Positions 24,546 through 34,267 are shown, numbered from the stretch's first letter. The stretch is 64,000 nt of DNA from UBA11891 sp049890035 (GCA_049890035.1 JBMHCG010000032.1:120234-184233), one strand, 5' to 3'. The notes: a model not told the origin generated them from the letters alone. Made by a program: numbers and translations.

Positions 24546-25884
24546 CTTCCAGACGGCCAAAGCCCGCTTCATCTATTTCATACAGCACACCTTCTTGGAG
24601 TGTATTGACGAGGGAAGGATTCCAGGGGGCACGCACCTTTACGTAATTGGATGTAAAACCATGGATGTACCCTTTTTTGTTTTCTCCCTCAAACAAAACA
24701 CTAGCTTTCTTACCCACTTGGGATGCGTAAAACTGTTGTCTTTTTTTGGCCGATAAAGCACGCAATATTTTACTGCGTTTGGTTCGTACCGCTTTGGGTA
24801 CGGGATTGTCTAAACCAATAGCTTCTGTATTGGGTCGCTCTGAATAGGCAAATACATGCAGATAGGAAACAGCCAATCGCTCTAAGAAAGAAAATGTCTC
24901 TAAAAAGGCTTCTTCCGTTTCACCGGGAAAACCAACGATAACATCAACACCAATACAACAATCAGGCATTACTCGCTTTATTTGAGCAACTCGATCGGCA
25001 TACAATGCTGATAGGTAACGGCGTTTCATTTTTTTAAGTATCGCATCACTCCCACTTTGCAATGGGATGTGGAAATGCGGAACAAAACGCTGGCTTTTCG
25101 CTACATAGTCAATGGTCTCGTCTTTCAGTAAATTGGGTTCAATTGATGAGATTCGAATGCGTGCGGTCCCTACTACTGCATCCAAGGCTTGGACCAGATC
25201 TAAAAATGTATGTGAATGTTTTTTATTACCCAACTCTCCTTTACCGTAGTCTCCTATATTAACTCCAGTAAGAACAATTTCTTGTATTCCTTTGGATGCA
25301 ATTTGTTTTGCCTTATCGATAATATTTACCAATGCATCACTGCGTGAAATACCCCGAGCTTGGGGAATGGTACAGTAGGTACATTTATAATCACACCCAT
25401 CCTGTACTTTTAGGAAAGAACGGGTTCGGTCGCCCAGAGAAAAGCCTCCCTCATAAAAATCTGCCGCTTCAATTTCGCAAGCGTGAATGGTCGCTTGTTT
25501 TTTCTTTGTAAGGTCGTTTAGGTAGGCTGTTAGCTTAAATTTTTCTGTTGCACCCAAAACCAAATCAACACCATCGATTGCCGCCAATTCGTCGGGACGT
25601 AATTGAGCATAACAACCGATCGCAGCAACAAAAGCCTCTGGGTTCATTTGCAAGGCCTTGTTGACCAAGCCTTTGAATTTTTTATCAGCATTGTCGGTTA
25701 CTGAACAGGTATTGATCACATAAATATCTGCTGGCTGATCAAAGGAGACACGATGGAAATTCTCTGAAGAAAAATCGCGTGCAATAGTGGCCGTCTCTGA
25801 AAAATTCAGCTTGCAACCGAGAGTATAAAACGCGACTTTTTTTTGAGCCGGAGCAGCTATCGGTAAAGAAATTGATTCTGCCAA
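24535..25884 (-). CDS. mtaB: tRNA t6A37 methylthiotransferase MtaB
   Basis: A 449-residue radical SAM enzyme that converts t6A at position 37 of tRNAs to ms2t6A. Seen: the N-terminal UPF0004 domain with VAFYTLGCKLNFSET, NTCSVTDNADKK and GCYAQLRP providing the three cluster cysteines; the radical SAM CDYKCTYC; and a C-terminal TRAM domain (KKASVLFEGENKKG onward). TTG at 25884 is taken as start: an in-frame TAA lies just upstream and no ATG precedes the conserved region. Its -7 box lies 25 bases upstream. The 3' end overlaps the GNAT-like gene by 11 bases. Confidence 0.94.
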   Translation of the reverse strand: MAESISLPIAAPAQKKVAFYTLGCKLNFSETATIARDFSSENFHRVSFDQPADIYVINTCSVTDNADKKFKGLVNKALQMNPEAFVAAIGCYAQLRPDELAAIDGVDLVLGATEKFKLTAYLNDLTKKKQATIHACEIEAADFYEGGFSLGDRTRSFLKVQDGCDYKCTYCTIPQARGISRSDALVNIIDKAKQIASKGIQEIVLTGVNIGDYGKGELGNKKHSHTFLDLVQALDAVVGTARIRISSIEPNLLKDETIDYVAKSQRFVPHFHIPLQSGSDAILKKMKRRYLSALYADRVAQIKRVMPDCCIGVDVIVGFPGETEEAFLETFSFLERLAVSYLHVFAYSERPNTEAIGLDNPVPKAVRTKRSKILRALSAKKRQQFYASQVGKKASVLFEGENKKGYIHGFTSNYVKVRAPWNPSLVNTLQEGVLYEIDEAGFGRLEVTA

Positions 25885-25909
25885 AATAGTTTATCCTTAT
25901 ATTTCGGCA

Positions 25910-25917
25910 CAAATATA
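25910..25917 (-). promoter_or_regulatory. mtaB -7 box TATATTTG
   Basis: An exact TAnnTTTG on the minus strand, leader about 20 bases. The divergent peptide-binding gene starts at 25924, and a one-mismatch box for it (TATATTTC) lies about 10 bases to the left, so the two promoters interleave. Confidence 0.5.
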
Positions 25918-25923
25918 GCAACT

Positions 25924-27543
25924 ATGGCGTGTTTGCCTTCGATTAAATTGATTTTTAGGTACCTTTCCCTAGTGTTGGGTTTGGGTTTTCTTTTCCAATG
26001 TAAAGATCCCTCACACGCTTTTACAGATGCGGATGTTTTTCGCTATAACGAATACCGAAATGTTACCAGTCTGGACCCTGCTTTTGCTAGAAACCCTCAA
26101 AATATTTGGCCCGTCAATCAGCTTTTTAACGGCTTGGTTCAATTGGACAGCACCTTACAAACACAACCTGAAATTGCATCGCATTGGAACATTAGTGAGG
26201 ATGGTTTGACTTACACCTTCCAACTGCGCTCGGATGTTTTCTTTCATCCATCTCCAATTTTTGGTGAAAAAAGAACCCGAAAAGTAATTGCCGATGATTT
26301 TGTCTACAGCCTGCAACGGCTTACCGATCCGAAGCTGGCTTCCCCTGGGGGTTGGGTGATGCAACATGTTGCGCATATCAAGGCTCTAGATTCCCACCGC
26401 TTAAGGATACAGCTCAAAAAGCCCTTTCCTGCTTTTTTAGGATTGTTGAGCATGCGTTATTGTTCGGTCGTCCCAAAAGAAGTGGTGAAAAAACTCGGTA
26501 GCCGTTTTCGGAGTCAGCCCATTGGCACAGGGCCTTTTCAATTTCAGTTTTGGGAGGAAGATGTCAAATTGATCCTGCGGAAAAATACGCGGTATTTTGA
26601 AACGGATGCCACAGGTCATTCGCTACCCTATTTGGAGTCTGTGGCAATTCAATTTATTCCTGATATACAAAGTGAGTTTATGTTGTTTTTACAAGGAAAA
26701 TTAGATTTTCTTAACTCCCTGGACAGCTCTTATAAAGACGAACTGTTGACCCCTGAAGGGGAACTTCAATCCAAGTACCAAAAACGTATTCAAATGCAGC
26801 TGGGTCCCTATTTGAATACAGAATATATCGGAATATATATGGACTCTGAAAATCCAGCGATACGATCCAGGGCGGTACGTGAAGCCCTGGCCATCGGTTT
26901 TGACAGAAAGAAGATGGTTTATTTCTTACGTAACAACATTGGTTTTGCAGCTGATAAAGGTTTCATTCCTTTTGGCTTACCGGGATACAGTCCGACAATC
27001 CGATCCCCATACGATCCGCAACGAGCGCGGCAGTTGATCCATGCGTTTACCAAAAAAAACGGCCGGCCGCCCGAACTCCGTTTAGCTACAGACGCCAACT
27101 ATTTAGATGTCTGCCAATACATCCAACGTGAAGTAGATAAATTAGGTATTCAAATGCATATTGATCTGATGCCTACCGCCAGTTTGAGACAGGCAAAATC
27201 CTCAGGAAAACTAGAATTGTTCCGGGCCAGTTGGATTGCTGATTATCCAGATGCTGAAAATTATTTAGGGCTGTATTATTCGCAAAACTTTTCTCCGCAA
27301 GGACCCAATTACACCCATTATAGCAACCCCCAATATGATTCCTGGTTTGAAAAAGCTTATACATTAAAAGAATCTCACAAAAGAGAGGTGCTTTACCGGA
27401 AAATGGATAGTTTGATTTTGGCCGATTATCCCGTGATTCCGCTTTATTATGATAAAGCAATACGATTTGTCCAAAAAGGCATAACTGGATTGCCCATGAA
27501 TCCCATTAATACTTTGAGTCTTAAAACAGTGAAAAAAGAGTAA
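25924..27543 (+). CDS. Peptide ABC transporter substrate-binding lipoprotein (SBP_bac_5)
   Basis: A 539-residue family 5 extracellular solute-binding protein of the OppA/DppA type. The N terminus has a hydrophobic stretch and Cys26 in GFLFQC, probably a lipidation site. Landmarks: TSLDPAFARNP, FNGLVQLDSTLQTQPEIASH, ISEDGLTYTFQLRSDVFFHP, and IGTGPFQFQFWEEDVKLILR. Oligopeptides are the usual ligands. No permease or ATPase genes are nearby, a common orphan arrangement in Flavobacteriia. Convergent with rpmE. Confidence 0.9.
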   Translation: MACLPSIKLIFRYLSLVLGLGFLFQCKDPSHAFTDADVFRYNEYRNVTSLDPAFARNPQNIWPVNQLFNGLVQLDSTLQTQPEIASHWNISEDGLTYTFQLRSDVFFHPSPIFGEKRTRKVIADDFVYSLQRLTDPKLASPGGWVMQHVAHIKALDSHRLRIQLKKPFPAFLGLLSMRYCSVVPKEVVKKLGSRFRSQPIGTGPFQFQFWEEDVKLILRKNTRYFETDATGHSLPYLESVAIQFIPDIQSEFMLFLQGKLDFLNSLDSSYKDELLTPEGELQSKYQKRIQMQLGPYLNTEYIGIYMDSENPAIRSRAVREALAIGFDRKKMVYFLRNNIGFAADKGFIPFGLPGYSPTIRSPYDPQRARQLIHAFTKKNGRPPELRLATDANYLDVCQYIQREVDKLGIQMHIDLMPTASLRQAKSSGKLELFRASWIADYPDAENYLGLYYSQNFSPQGPNYTHYSNPQYDSWFEKAYTLKESHKREVLYRKMDSLILADYPVIPLYYDKAIRFVQKGITGLPMNPINTLSLKTVKKE

Positions 27544-27567
27544 AAAAAAACCGCCCATTAGGACGGT
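27542..27567 (-). terminator. Rho-independent terminator (rpmE; may also serve the SBP gene)
   Basis: On the minus strand ACCGTCC, loop TAAT, GGGCGGT (one mismatch) is followed by nine Ts. It lies between the convergent rpmE and peptide-binding genes. Confidence 0.75.
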
Positions 27568-27589
27568 CGTTCAATAGCATATGCAATTG

Positions 27590-27841
27590 CTATTTCTTAA
27601 ACTTTGCGTATTTGTTTTTGAACTTGTCAATACGACCTGCCGTGTCTACCAATTTTGACTTCCCTGTGTAATATGGGTGTGAAGTTCTTGAAATTTCTAA
27701 TTTAATTAGGGGGTAGGAAATACCATCCACTTCGATGGTTTCTTTACTACTGGCAGTAGATTTGGTGATAAATACATCTTCGTTGGACATGTCTTTGAAG
27801 GCGACCAATCTGTAATCTTCTGGATGAATGCCTGTTTTCAT
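27590..27841 (-). CDS. rpmE: 50S ribosomal protein L31, type B (zinc-free)
   Basis: An 83-residue L31 with MKTGIHPEDYRLVAFKDMSN, EISRTSHPYYTGKSKLVDTA and GRIDKFKNKYAKF. The CxxC pairs of zinc-binding type A L31 are absent, which makes it type B. In many bacteria type B replaces type A under zinc limitation, but Bacteroidota commonly carry it as the only copy. It is a single-gene unit with its own promoter and terminator. Confidence 0.96.
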   Translation of the reverse strand: MKTGIHPEDYRLVAFKDMSNEDVFITKSTASSKETIEVDGISYPLIKLEISRTSHPYYTGKSKLVDTAGRIDKFKNKYAKFKK

Positions 27842-27859
27842 ATTCTTTCAATTGGAGCG

Positions 27860-27867
27860 CAAATGTA
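27860..27867 (-). promoter_or_regulatory. rpmE -7 box TACATTTG
   Basis: An exact TAnnTTTG on the minus strand, leader about 13 bases. A TTG lies 16 bases upstream (27884-27886), slightly short of the usual spacing. Confidence 0.55.
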
Positions 27868-27951
27868 AAAGAATTTCGTGCAACAACCTAGTCAATCATC
27901 AATTTATGTTTAAAAAAATGTATCTTCAACCAAGAATTAAATTTACATCTT

Positions 27952-28476
27952 ATGGAAAACAAATCTTTATCATTGCCTTCCTACATGCTAAAATTCGGTG
28001 GGCTGCTCGGGGCTGTATCAGTGATATTTGCTCTCATGTTATTCTTTTTAGACATGCATTACGGTCAAGAACCCGCTGTCAACTATGTTAATTATGCCAT
28101 TACCATTTCGATCATCGTCTTAGGGCTATATACTTTTCGTAAAGACAATGATGGTTTTATGAGTTTGCGTGAGGCCTTAAAACTCGGATTGGGAATCGCC
28201 TTACTTTCAGCTCTTATTTCCATTGTTTACACCGCTTTGTTAATGTATGTCCTGGAACCGGGCTACATGGAGAAAACAATGGAGATAGCCAAAATGAAAA
28301 TGATAGATGAAAACCCTGAATTGACACAAGACCAGATCAATGCCAGTATCGATATGATGCAAAAATTTTCAGGTATAGGAACCATTACCATCATAATACT
28401 TATTTTTAGTCTCTTTTTTGGCTTTATCACTTCGTTAATCGCAGGATTAATTCTTAAACGAGCTCGCCCCGAGTAG
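27952..28476 (+). CDS. DUF4199 membrane protein
   Basis: A 174-residue protein with four hydrophobic segments: GGLLGAVSVIFALMLFFLD, AITISIIVLGLYTF, GLGIALLSALISIVYTALL, and a C-terminal pair around IIILIFSLFFGFITSLIAG. The motif FRKDNDGFMSLREALKLG between segments two and three is the DUF4199 signature. Family members sit beside a DPM1-like glycosyltransferase in Bacteroidota, as here; function is unknown, perhaps related to lipid-linked sugar chemistry. Confidence 0.85.
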   Translation: MENKSLSLPSYMLKFGGLLGAVSVIFALMLFFLDMHYGQEPAVNYVNYAITISIIVLGLYTFRKDNDGFMSLREALKLGLGIALLSALISIVYTALLMYVLEPGYMEKTMEIAKMKMIDENPELTQDQINASIDMMQKFSGIGTITIIILIFSLFFGFITSLIAGLILKRARPE

Positions 28477-28489
28477 CCAGTCGTTTTTG

Positions 28490-28497
28490 TACCTTTG
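28490..28497 (+). promoter_or_regulatory. -7 box of the GT2-mutase-ABC-RsmB cluster
   Basis: TACCTTTG, an exact TAnnTTTG, lies in the 40-base gap before the glycosyltransferase, leader about 15 bases. It would start transcription of four overlapping genes up to 34179. Confidence 0.45.
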
Positions 28498-28516
28498 ACA
28501 AAAACTAACACACGGC

Positions 28517-29467
28517 ATGGAGCTATCCTTGGTTGTCCCCTTACTAAACGAAGCAGCATCCCTTCCAGAATTGCACCAATGGATTGAAAAAGCCCTCAAA
28601 GGCCGTTCCTATGAGTTGATTTTTGTTGATGATGGGAGTTCGGACAAATCTTGGGAACTCATTCAGAAACTGGCTACTCAAACCGCTTCCGTAAAAGGGA
28701 TACAATTCAGTAGAAATTTTGGAAAGTCCCAAGCACTCCATGCAGGATTCCGAATAGCCAAAGGACGGTATGTTGTTACTTTAGATGCCGATTTACAAGA
28801 TTCCCCCGAAGAAATTTTACCCATGATCGAACAGTTGGAAGCCAACCAATGGGATTTGATTTCCGGATGGAAAAAAAAACGTTATGATTCGGTATTATTC
28901 AAAAACCTTCCCTCACGGCTATTTAACTGGGCCGCACGACGTGTCTCAGGCATCTCGTTGCATGACTTTAACTGTGGTATTAAGGTTTACAGAAATGAAG
29001 TCATTAAATCCATTGAAGTTTACGGAGAGATGCATCGCTACATCCCTGTTTTGGCTGCACAAAATGGATACCAACGTATTGGAGAAAAAGTGGTGCAGCA
29101 CCAGGCGCGAAGGCATGGCCACTCGAAATTTGGCACAGAACGTTTCATCCGGGGATTTTTAGATCTAATCACACTTTGGTTTCTACACCGCTTTGGTAAA
29201 TTTCCAATGCATTTTTTTGGATTGTTGGGAACCCTAATGCTTTTACTTGGTTTTGGTTTTACGCTTTACTTAGGCATTGATAAACTTTTCATTCATAAAA
29301 GCAGCCGATTGATCAGTCAACGACCCGAATTTTATGTTGCTTTAACAACCATGATACTGGGCTCCCAATTTTTTATTGCTGGTTTTTTAGCCGAATTAAT
29401 CTTAAAAGGACGTCCCCATACGGAACGTTACGCAATTAAAAGCACTACCTACAGGCATGACAATTGA
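28517..29467 (+). CDS. Glycosyltransferase family 2 (polyprenyl-phosphate sugar transferase-like)
   Basis: A 316-residue membrane-bound GT2. Motifs: SLVVPLLNEAASLPEL, VDDGSSDKSWELI, RNFGKSQALHAG, and the metal-binding TLDADLQDSPEEI. After the catalytic domain (about 1-225) come two membrane segments (FGLLGTLMLLLGFGFTLYLG; MILGSQFFIAGFLAELIL), as in DPM1/ArnC/GtrB-type enzymes that load a sugar onto polyprenyl phosphate. The 3' end overlaps the mutase gene by 11 bases. Confidence 0.9.
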   Translation: MELSLVVPLLNEAASLPELHQWIEKALKGRSYELIFVDDGSSDKSWELIQKLATQTASVKGIQFSRNFGKSQALHAGFRIAKGRYVVTLDADLQDSPEEILPMIEQLEANQWDLISGWKKKRYDSVLFKNLPSRLFNWAARRVSGISLHDFNCGIKVYRNEVIKSIEVYGEMHRYIPVLAAQNGYQRIGEKVVQHQARRHGHSKFGTERFIRGFLDLITLWFLHRFGKFPMHFFGLLGTLMLLLGFGFTLYLGIDKLFIHKSSRLISQRPEFYVALTTMILGSQFFIAGFLAELILKGRPHTERYAIKSTTYRHDN

Positions 29468-31154
29468 CGAAAAAATAAAGCTCTGGACGAGTTCCGTTTT
29501 TGATTCCAATACCCAAAAAAAAGTCAAACGACTTCAAAGAAACAAAAAGGCACTTTATGATGCATTCTACACAGACCTTCATTTCGGGACAGGTGGTATG
29601 CGCGGCAAAATGGGGGTAGGCACCAATCGAATCAACAAATACACTTTGGGCCGCTGTACCCAGGGGCTGGCGAACTACCTCAACAAAAATAGTAACGAGG
29701 CTTCCGTGGTAATAGCCTATGACTCAAGACATAACAGTAAAGACTTTGCTCAGCGGGTAGCTGAAATACTCACGGCCAATGGCATTACCGTTTACCTGTA
29801 CTCCGAGCTACGAGCAACCCCACAACTCTCTTTTACGGTACGACACCTCAAAGCTCAGGCCGGAGTCGTACTCACAGCGTCTCATAATCCACCCGAATAC
29901 AATGGCTATAAAGTCTACGGAGCCGACGGTGGACAAATGGTTCCTCCAATGGATGCATCCGTTTTAGCCTGTATAGAAGATGTCGATTATTCTGACATCG
30001 TTTTTGATCCTCCAAAAGCGCAAATTATATGGCTTGACGTAGAAGCTGACGCCGCTTATTGGAATGCTGTCTTGGAAGCAATGCCTGTAACTAGGACAGA
30101 AACTAAGAGGTTGAAAATTGTGTTTACTTCTTTGCACGGAACCGCTATTACAGCCATTCCAAAAGTGTTGGCGATGGCAGGGTTCTACAACCTGAGCATG
30201 GTCAAAAAACAAATGCATCCCAATGGAGATTTTCCTACGGTGTCTTCTCCCAATCCAGAGGAACCCGACGCCCTTAAACTTGCTTTGAACCAAGCCAAGA
30301 AGGAAAATGCGGATCTGGTCATCGGCACGGATCCCGATTGTGACCGGCTGGGAGTAGGTTTTCGATTGCCTAATGGCAATTATGAGCTATTGGACGGAAA
30401 CCAACTGATGATCTTACTTACTGAATTTGTATTGGAGCAGCTCCGGAAGCAAGAGAAACTCTCCCACAAGAACTTCATCGCTACGACCATAGTTTCTACC
30501 CCTTTGCTCCAAAAAATTGCCGCTCGTTTCAAAATCGAATGTGTCACCACGCTGACTGGCTTTAAATGGATTGGTCAAGCCATTGAACAGAAAAAAAATA
30601 AAACCTTTGTGTGTGGTGGAGAAGAGAGCAACGGCTTTCTGATTGGAGATTCCGTCAGAGACAAAGATGCCGTTTCTGCTGCCTTGTTGTGTGCTGAAAT
30701 GGCTGCTGCCCTGCAGTTAGAGGGGAAAAATTTACTGGATCAACTGCAATCCTGTTACCAAACCTATGGATTTTCTTTGCAACGTATGTTGTCTGTAAAA
30801 AAAGAAGGGGAACAGGGTGTGAAACAAATAGCGAACTGGATGCAAGAATTTCGAAACAATCCACCCCAACAACTGTCTGGAAGTGATGTTATTCATATCA
30901 CTGATTATCAAATAGGAATCGTGAAAAACCTACGTAATGGTAACGAACAACCGATTGAGCTTCCTACTTCCAATGTGCTCCAGTTTGAAAGTGCGGATGG
31001 GAGCCTGATATCAATACGACCCAGTGGCACCGAACCTAAAATTAAATGCTATCTAAGCGTCAATGGCATCTATGACTCTTCATTATCTTGGCAAGAAAAT
31101 AAACACCTACTGGAACAAAAACTAGACCGCTTGGCGGATGAATTAAAATTCTAA
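29457..31154 (+). CDS. Phospho-sugar mutase (phosphoglucomutase/phosphomannomutase)
   Basis: A 565-residue alpha-D-phosphohexomutase interconverting sugar 1- and 6-phosphates. The active-site phosphoserine is Ser142 in TASHNPPEYNGYKVYG. The metal loop is DPDCDRLGVG, the sugar loop GGEESNGFLIG and the phosphate loop RPSGTEPKIKCY. Length matches PgcA-like enzymes. It overlaps the GT2 gene by 11 bases and the ABC transporter start as TAATG, so translation is coupled. It likely supplies activated sugar for envelope glycans. Confidence 0.94.
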   Translation: MTIDEKIKLWTSSVFDSNTQKKVKRLQRNKKALYDAFYTDLHFGTGGMRGKMGVGTNRINKYTLGRCTQGLANYLNKNSNEASVVIAYDSRHNSKDFAQRVAEILTANGITVYLYSELRATPQLSFTVRHLKAQAGVVLTASHNPPEYNGYKVYGADGGQMVPPMDASVLACIEDVDYSDIVFDPPKAQIIWLDVEADAAYWNAVLEAMPVTRTETKRLKIVFTSLHGTAITAIPKVLAMAGFYNLSMVKKQMHPNGDFPTVSSPNPEEPDALKLALNQAKKENADLVIGTDPDCDRLGVGFRLPNGNYELLDGNQLMILLTEFVLEQLRKQEKLSHKNFIATTIVSTPLLQKIAARFKIECVTTLTGFKWIGQAIEQKKNKTFVCGGEESNGFLIGDSVRDKDAVSAALLCAEMAAALQLEGKNLLDQLQSCYQTYGFSLQRMLSVKKEGEQGVKQIANWMQEFRNNPPQQLSGSDVIHITDYQIGIVKNLRNGNEQPIELPTSNVLQFESADGSLISIRPSGTEPKIKCYLSVNGIYDSSLSWQENKHLLEQKLDRLADELKF

Positions 31155-32974
31155 TGCAGTATTTTATTAAAATTATCCACTTTGCCAGACCCTTTTGGGG
31201 ATATGCGGTCGTGAACGTTATCTGTAACTTATTTTATGCGCTTTTCAGTGCCTTGGCTTTGGTATCTTTCATTCCTATGCTGGATGTTTTATTCAATCAA
31301 CCAATCAAACAAGAACAGCCACCCAATTATGAAGGCCTGGCCAATTTAAAAGAATACATTCAAGGAACGATTAATCAAGAATTATCACAACGTGTGGAAA
31401 GCGATCCAGGGAGCGCACTGATTTGGGTGATTGGACTCATATTGACTCTTTTTCTACTGAAGAATATGTTTAATTATCTCGCATTATTCGCCATTAGTTT
31501 TCTTCGAAACGGAGTGCTAAGGGATCTACGCAACGCTCTATATAACAAAATACTGCACCTCCCCCTCGGCTATTTCACTGAAAAGAGAAAAGGTGACTTG
31601 ATGGCGCGGATGGCATCCGATGTCATTGAAGTTCAAGTATCATTCCTTTCTGTTTTAGAATTGTTAATTCGTGAACCGCTAACCATTCTGCTCAGCTTGT
31701 GGATCATGTTCCAATTGAGCAGTCAGCTAACGTTGTTTGTCTTATTGTTTATTCCCGTGTCGGGTTTTGTCATCTCAAGCATCGGCAAACAACTTCGAAA
31801 GAAGTCTGAAATCGTCCAAAAAGAACAAGGGTATTTTATGTCCCTAATAGATGAAACACTAAACGGACAAAAAATCATTAAAATATTTAATGCCAAAGGT
31901 TTTTTTAATTCCCGATTTCAAGAAGCGACGCGAAGATTTTATCTTTATTCAAACAGTTTGCTGCACCGAAACAACCTTGCCTCCCCACTTAGTGAATTCA
32001 TGGGCATTGCAATTATTGGTGTCTTATTGTGGTACGGGGGCAATATGGTTTTAGTAGCAGGCAGTCTAAAAGGAACCACCTTTTTTGCATACATGGGATT
32101 GGCCTACAACATTCTCACCCCTGCCAAGGGGATTAGTAAGTCCTTATTTAGTATTCGTAAAGGCGATGCTGCTGCAGAACGCTTGATAGCGCTTTTGGAA
32201 ACTCCTAGCACGGTTAAAGAAGCAAAAAAACCTATTGCACACAACACCCTTGAAAGAGAAATCATTTTTGATAATATTTCATTTTCCTATGGAGAGCAAC
32301 CGGTACTAAAAGATTTTAATCTACGGTTGAAAAGAGGTGAAATGGTGGCATTGGTAGGGCAATCTGGAAGTGGTAAAACCACCATTGCCAATCTGTTGAA
32401 TCGGTTCTACGATGTGGGCACTGGTCAACTGCTCATCGACGGATTTCCCATTACTCAATATCGATTTGAATCGCTATATGAAATGATGGGGATGGTCACT
32501 CAAGAAGCCATTTTGTTCAATGATACTGTTGCCAACAATATTCGCATGGGAAAACAAGATGCTACCGATGCCGAATTGATCGAAGCGGCCAAAGTGGCTA
32601 ATGCACACGAATTTATATGTAAAATGGAACAGGGTTACAACAGCTCGATTGGGGAAGGTGGCAACAAACTTTCTGGGGGTCAAAAGCAACGTCTTTCCAT
32701 TGCCCGGGCCATACTGAAAAATCCTGACATTTTGATTTTGGATGAGGCTACCTCAGCACTGGATACAGAATCTGAAAAACTGGTACAACAAGCTCTGGAA
32801 CAATTGATGCATAATCGCACTTCATTGGTTATTGCCCATCGTTTGTCTACCATTCAAAAAGCAGACAAAATTGTTGTCTTAAAAGAAGGAGAAATCATTG
32901 AAACAGGGACACATCAATCTCTATTGAAACAAAAGGGAGCCTATTATCAACTCGTCAAGCTACAACAACTGTAA
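31154..32974 (+). CDS. ABC exporter, MsbA-like (permease-ATPase fusion)
   Basis: A 606-residue half-transporter with an N-terminal six-helix ABC membrane domain (about 1-340) and an ATPase domain. Walker A is GQSGSGKTT near residue 402, Q-loop MVTQEAILFND, signature LSGGQKQR near 506, Walker B ILILDEATS near 527 and the switch IAHRLS. It resembles MsbA/lipid or glycolipid exporters. In this cluster, beside a polyprenyl-sugar transferase and a sugar mutase, a lipid-linked glycan is a plausible cargo. TAATG joints at both ends. Confidence 0.92.
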   Translation: MQYFIKIIHFARPFWGYAVVNVICNLFYALFSALALVSFIPMLDVLFNQPIKQEQPPNYEGLANLKEYIQGTINQELSQRVESDPGSALIWVIGLILTLFLLKNMFNYLALFAISFLRNGVLRDLRNALYNKILHLPLGYFTEKRKGDLMARMASDVIEVQVSFLSVLELLIREPLTILLSLWIMFQLSSQLTLFVLLFIPVSGFVISSIGKQLRKKSEIVQKEQGYFMSLIDETLNGQKIIKIFNAKGFFNSRFQEATRRFYLYSNSLLHRNNLASPLSEFMGIAIIGVLLWYGGNMVLVAGSLKGTTFFAYMGLAYNILTPAKGISKSLFSIRKGDAAAERLIALLETPSTVKEAKKPIAHNTLEREIIFDNISFSYGEQPVLKDFNLRLKRGEMVALVGQSGSGKTTIANLLNRFYDVGTGQLLIDGFPITQYRFESLYEMMGMVTQEAILFNDTVANNIRMGKQDATDAELIEAAKVANAHEFICKMEQGYNSSIGEGGNKLSGGQKQRLSIARAILKNPDILILDEATSALDTESEKLVQQALEQLMHNRTSLVIAHRLSTIQKADKIVVLKEGEIIETGTHQSLLKQKGAYYQLVKLQQL

Positions 32975-34179
32975 TGCGTAAGTTGCATGAAAACCTTGCC
33001 CGGGCCGCCACGAGTGTTTTAGAATCTGTTTTGCTGCGACAGCAGCGAGCTTCCAGGACACTTGCAAAAACAGTCCAATTACATCCAAAATGGGGATCAC
33101 GAGATCGGAAGGTGTTGTATACCATTGTATATGATATTTTACGATGGAAGCGGTATTACGCTTACCTGCTCGATCCGAAGGATGAAAATCCAACGATTGA
33201 GAAATTATTGGGTTGTTGGTGTGTGTTGAAGGATTTCGTTTGGGACCAAGCCAATACTACGGATGGTAAAAAAAAACTGTCCCTCCATCAAAGCACTTCC
33301 CTTCCCATTGCGGTTAAAGCTTCGTTCCCTGACTGGCTTTTTAAGTTGGGTAACAGCGAAATCCCCTCAGAATGGGAAAAAGAATTTCCAGCCATGAATT
33401 CTCAAGCTGGCATTGCATTGCGAATCAATCGAATTCGGGGCCACCCCATTAAAGTCCAAGCACTGTTAAAAGATCAATACCATATACCCAGCGAATACCA
33501 AAATGAATACCCCGATGCCTTGCTATTGACACAAGGCCGCAAATTGGAAAAAAACCCTTTGTTTTTGAAAGGATTTTTTGAAATACAGGATATTCATTCT
33601 CAGAAAATTGCACCCTTTACCCAGGCACAACCCAACGATTGCGTTATCGATTTATGTGCCGGTGCTGGTGGTAAAAGTTTGCATTTAGCTGCACGCATGC
33701 GCAATCAAGGAGTCATTCGAGCCTACGATGTAGATCCGAACAAGCTCAAAGAACTGGTCAAACGCGCCAAACGCGCGGGTGCTACCCTGATTAAAACCCA
33801 TTGTATTCATTCCAATACCGACTTAACGGCCAATGATGCGTGGGCAGATGTTGTTTTAATTGACGCGCCCTGCTCCGGTTTGGGTACCCTAAAACGGAAT
33901 CCAGAAATAAAGTGGCGTTTGACTCCGGCACATCTTCAAAAATTACTCCACACCCAAGCAATGCTTCTTGATCAAGCGGCTGGATGGGTAAAACCCAATG
34001 GACGGCTCGTTTATGCCACCTGCTCTGTTTTACCTTCTGAAAACAAACAGCAAATTGCTCAATTTTTACAAAGACATCCCGAATTTCAATTAGAAATTGA
34101 CCAAACCTACTTCTGTCACCAAAGTGATTTTGATGGGTTCTATATGGCCCGTCTACAAAAAAAACACAACTGTGAATAA
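32974..34179 (+). CDS. RsmB/NOP-family class I methyltransferase (16S rRNA m5C)
   Basis: A 401-residue protein with an NusB-like N-terminal helical domain (about 1-150) and a Rossmann methyltransferase domain. Cofactor motif IDLCAGAGGKSLHLAA, motif IV DAPCSGLGTLKRNPEIKW, and the catalytic-cysteine motif YATCSVLPSEN mark a 5-methylcytosine RNA methyltransferase of the RsmB type, which modifies C967 of 16S rRNA in E. coli. Its start overlaps the ABC transporter stop as TAATG. Confidence 0.92.
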   Translation: MRKLHENLARAATSVLESVLLRQQRASRTLAKTVQLHPKWGSRDRKVLYTIVYDILRWKRYYAYLLDPKDENPTIEKLLGCWCVLKDFVWDQANTTDGKKKLSLHQSTSLPIAVKASFPDWLFKLGNSEIPSEWEKEFPAMNSQAGIALRINRIRGHPIKVQALLKDQYHIPSEYQNEYPDALLLTQGRKLEKNPLFLKGFFEIQDIHSQKIAPFTQAQPNDCVIDLCAGAGGKSLHLAARMRNQGVIRAYDVDPNKLKELVKRAKRAGATLIKTHCIHSNTDLTANDAWADVVLIDAPCSGLGTLKRNPEIKWRLTPAHLQKLLHTQAMLLDQAAGWVKPNGRLVYATCSVLPSENKQQIAQFLQRHPEFQLEIDQTYFCHQSDFDGFYMARLQKKHNCE

Positions 34180-34239
34180 CTCCTTCATGCATCGCCATAA
34201 ACTCCCTAGCTGGGTCGTTCAATTGCCATTCAAAAACTT

Positions 34240-34247
34240 TATTTTTG
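34240..34247 (+). promoter_or_regulatory. purL -7 box TATTTTTG
   Basis: An exact TAnnTTTG in the 88-base gap before purL, predicted leader about 16 bases. A TTG lies 14 bases upstream, shorter than usual. Confidence 0.45.
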
Positions 34248-34267
34248 TGCTTTAATTTGCTTTTGAT

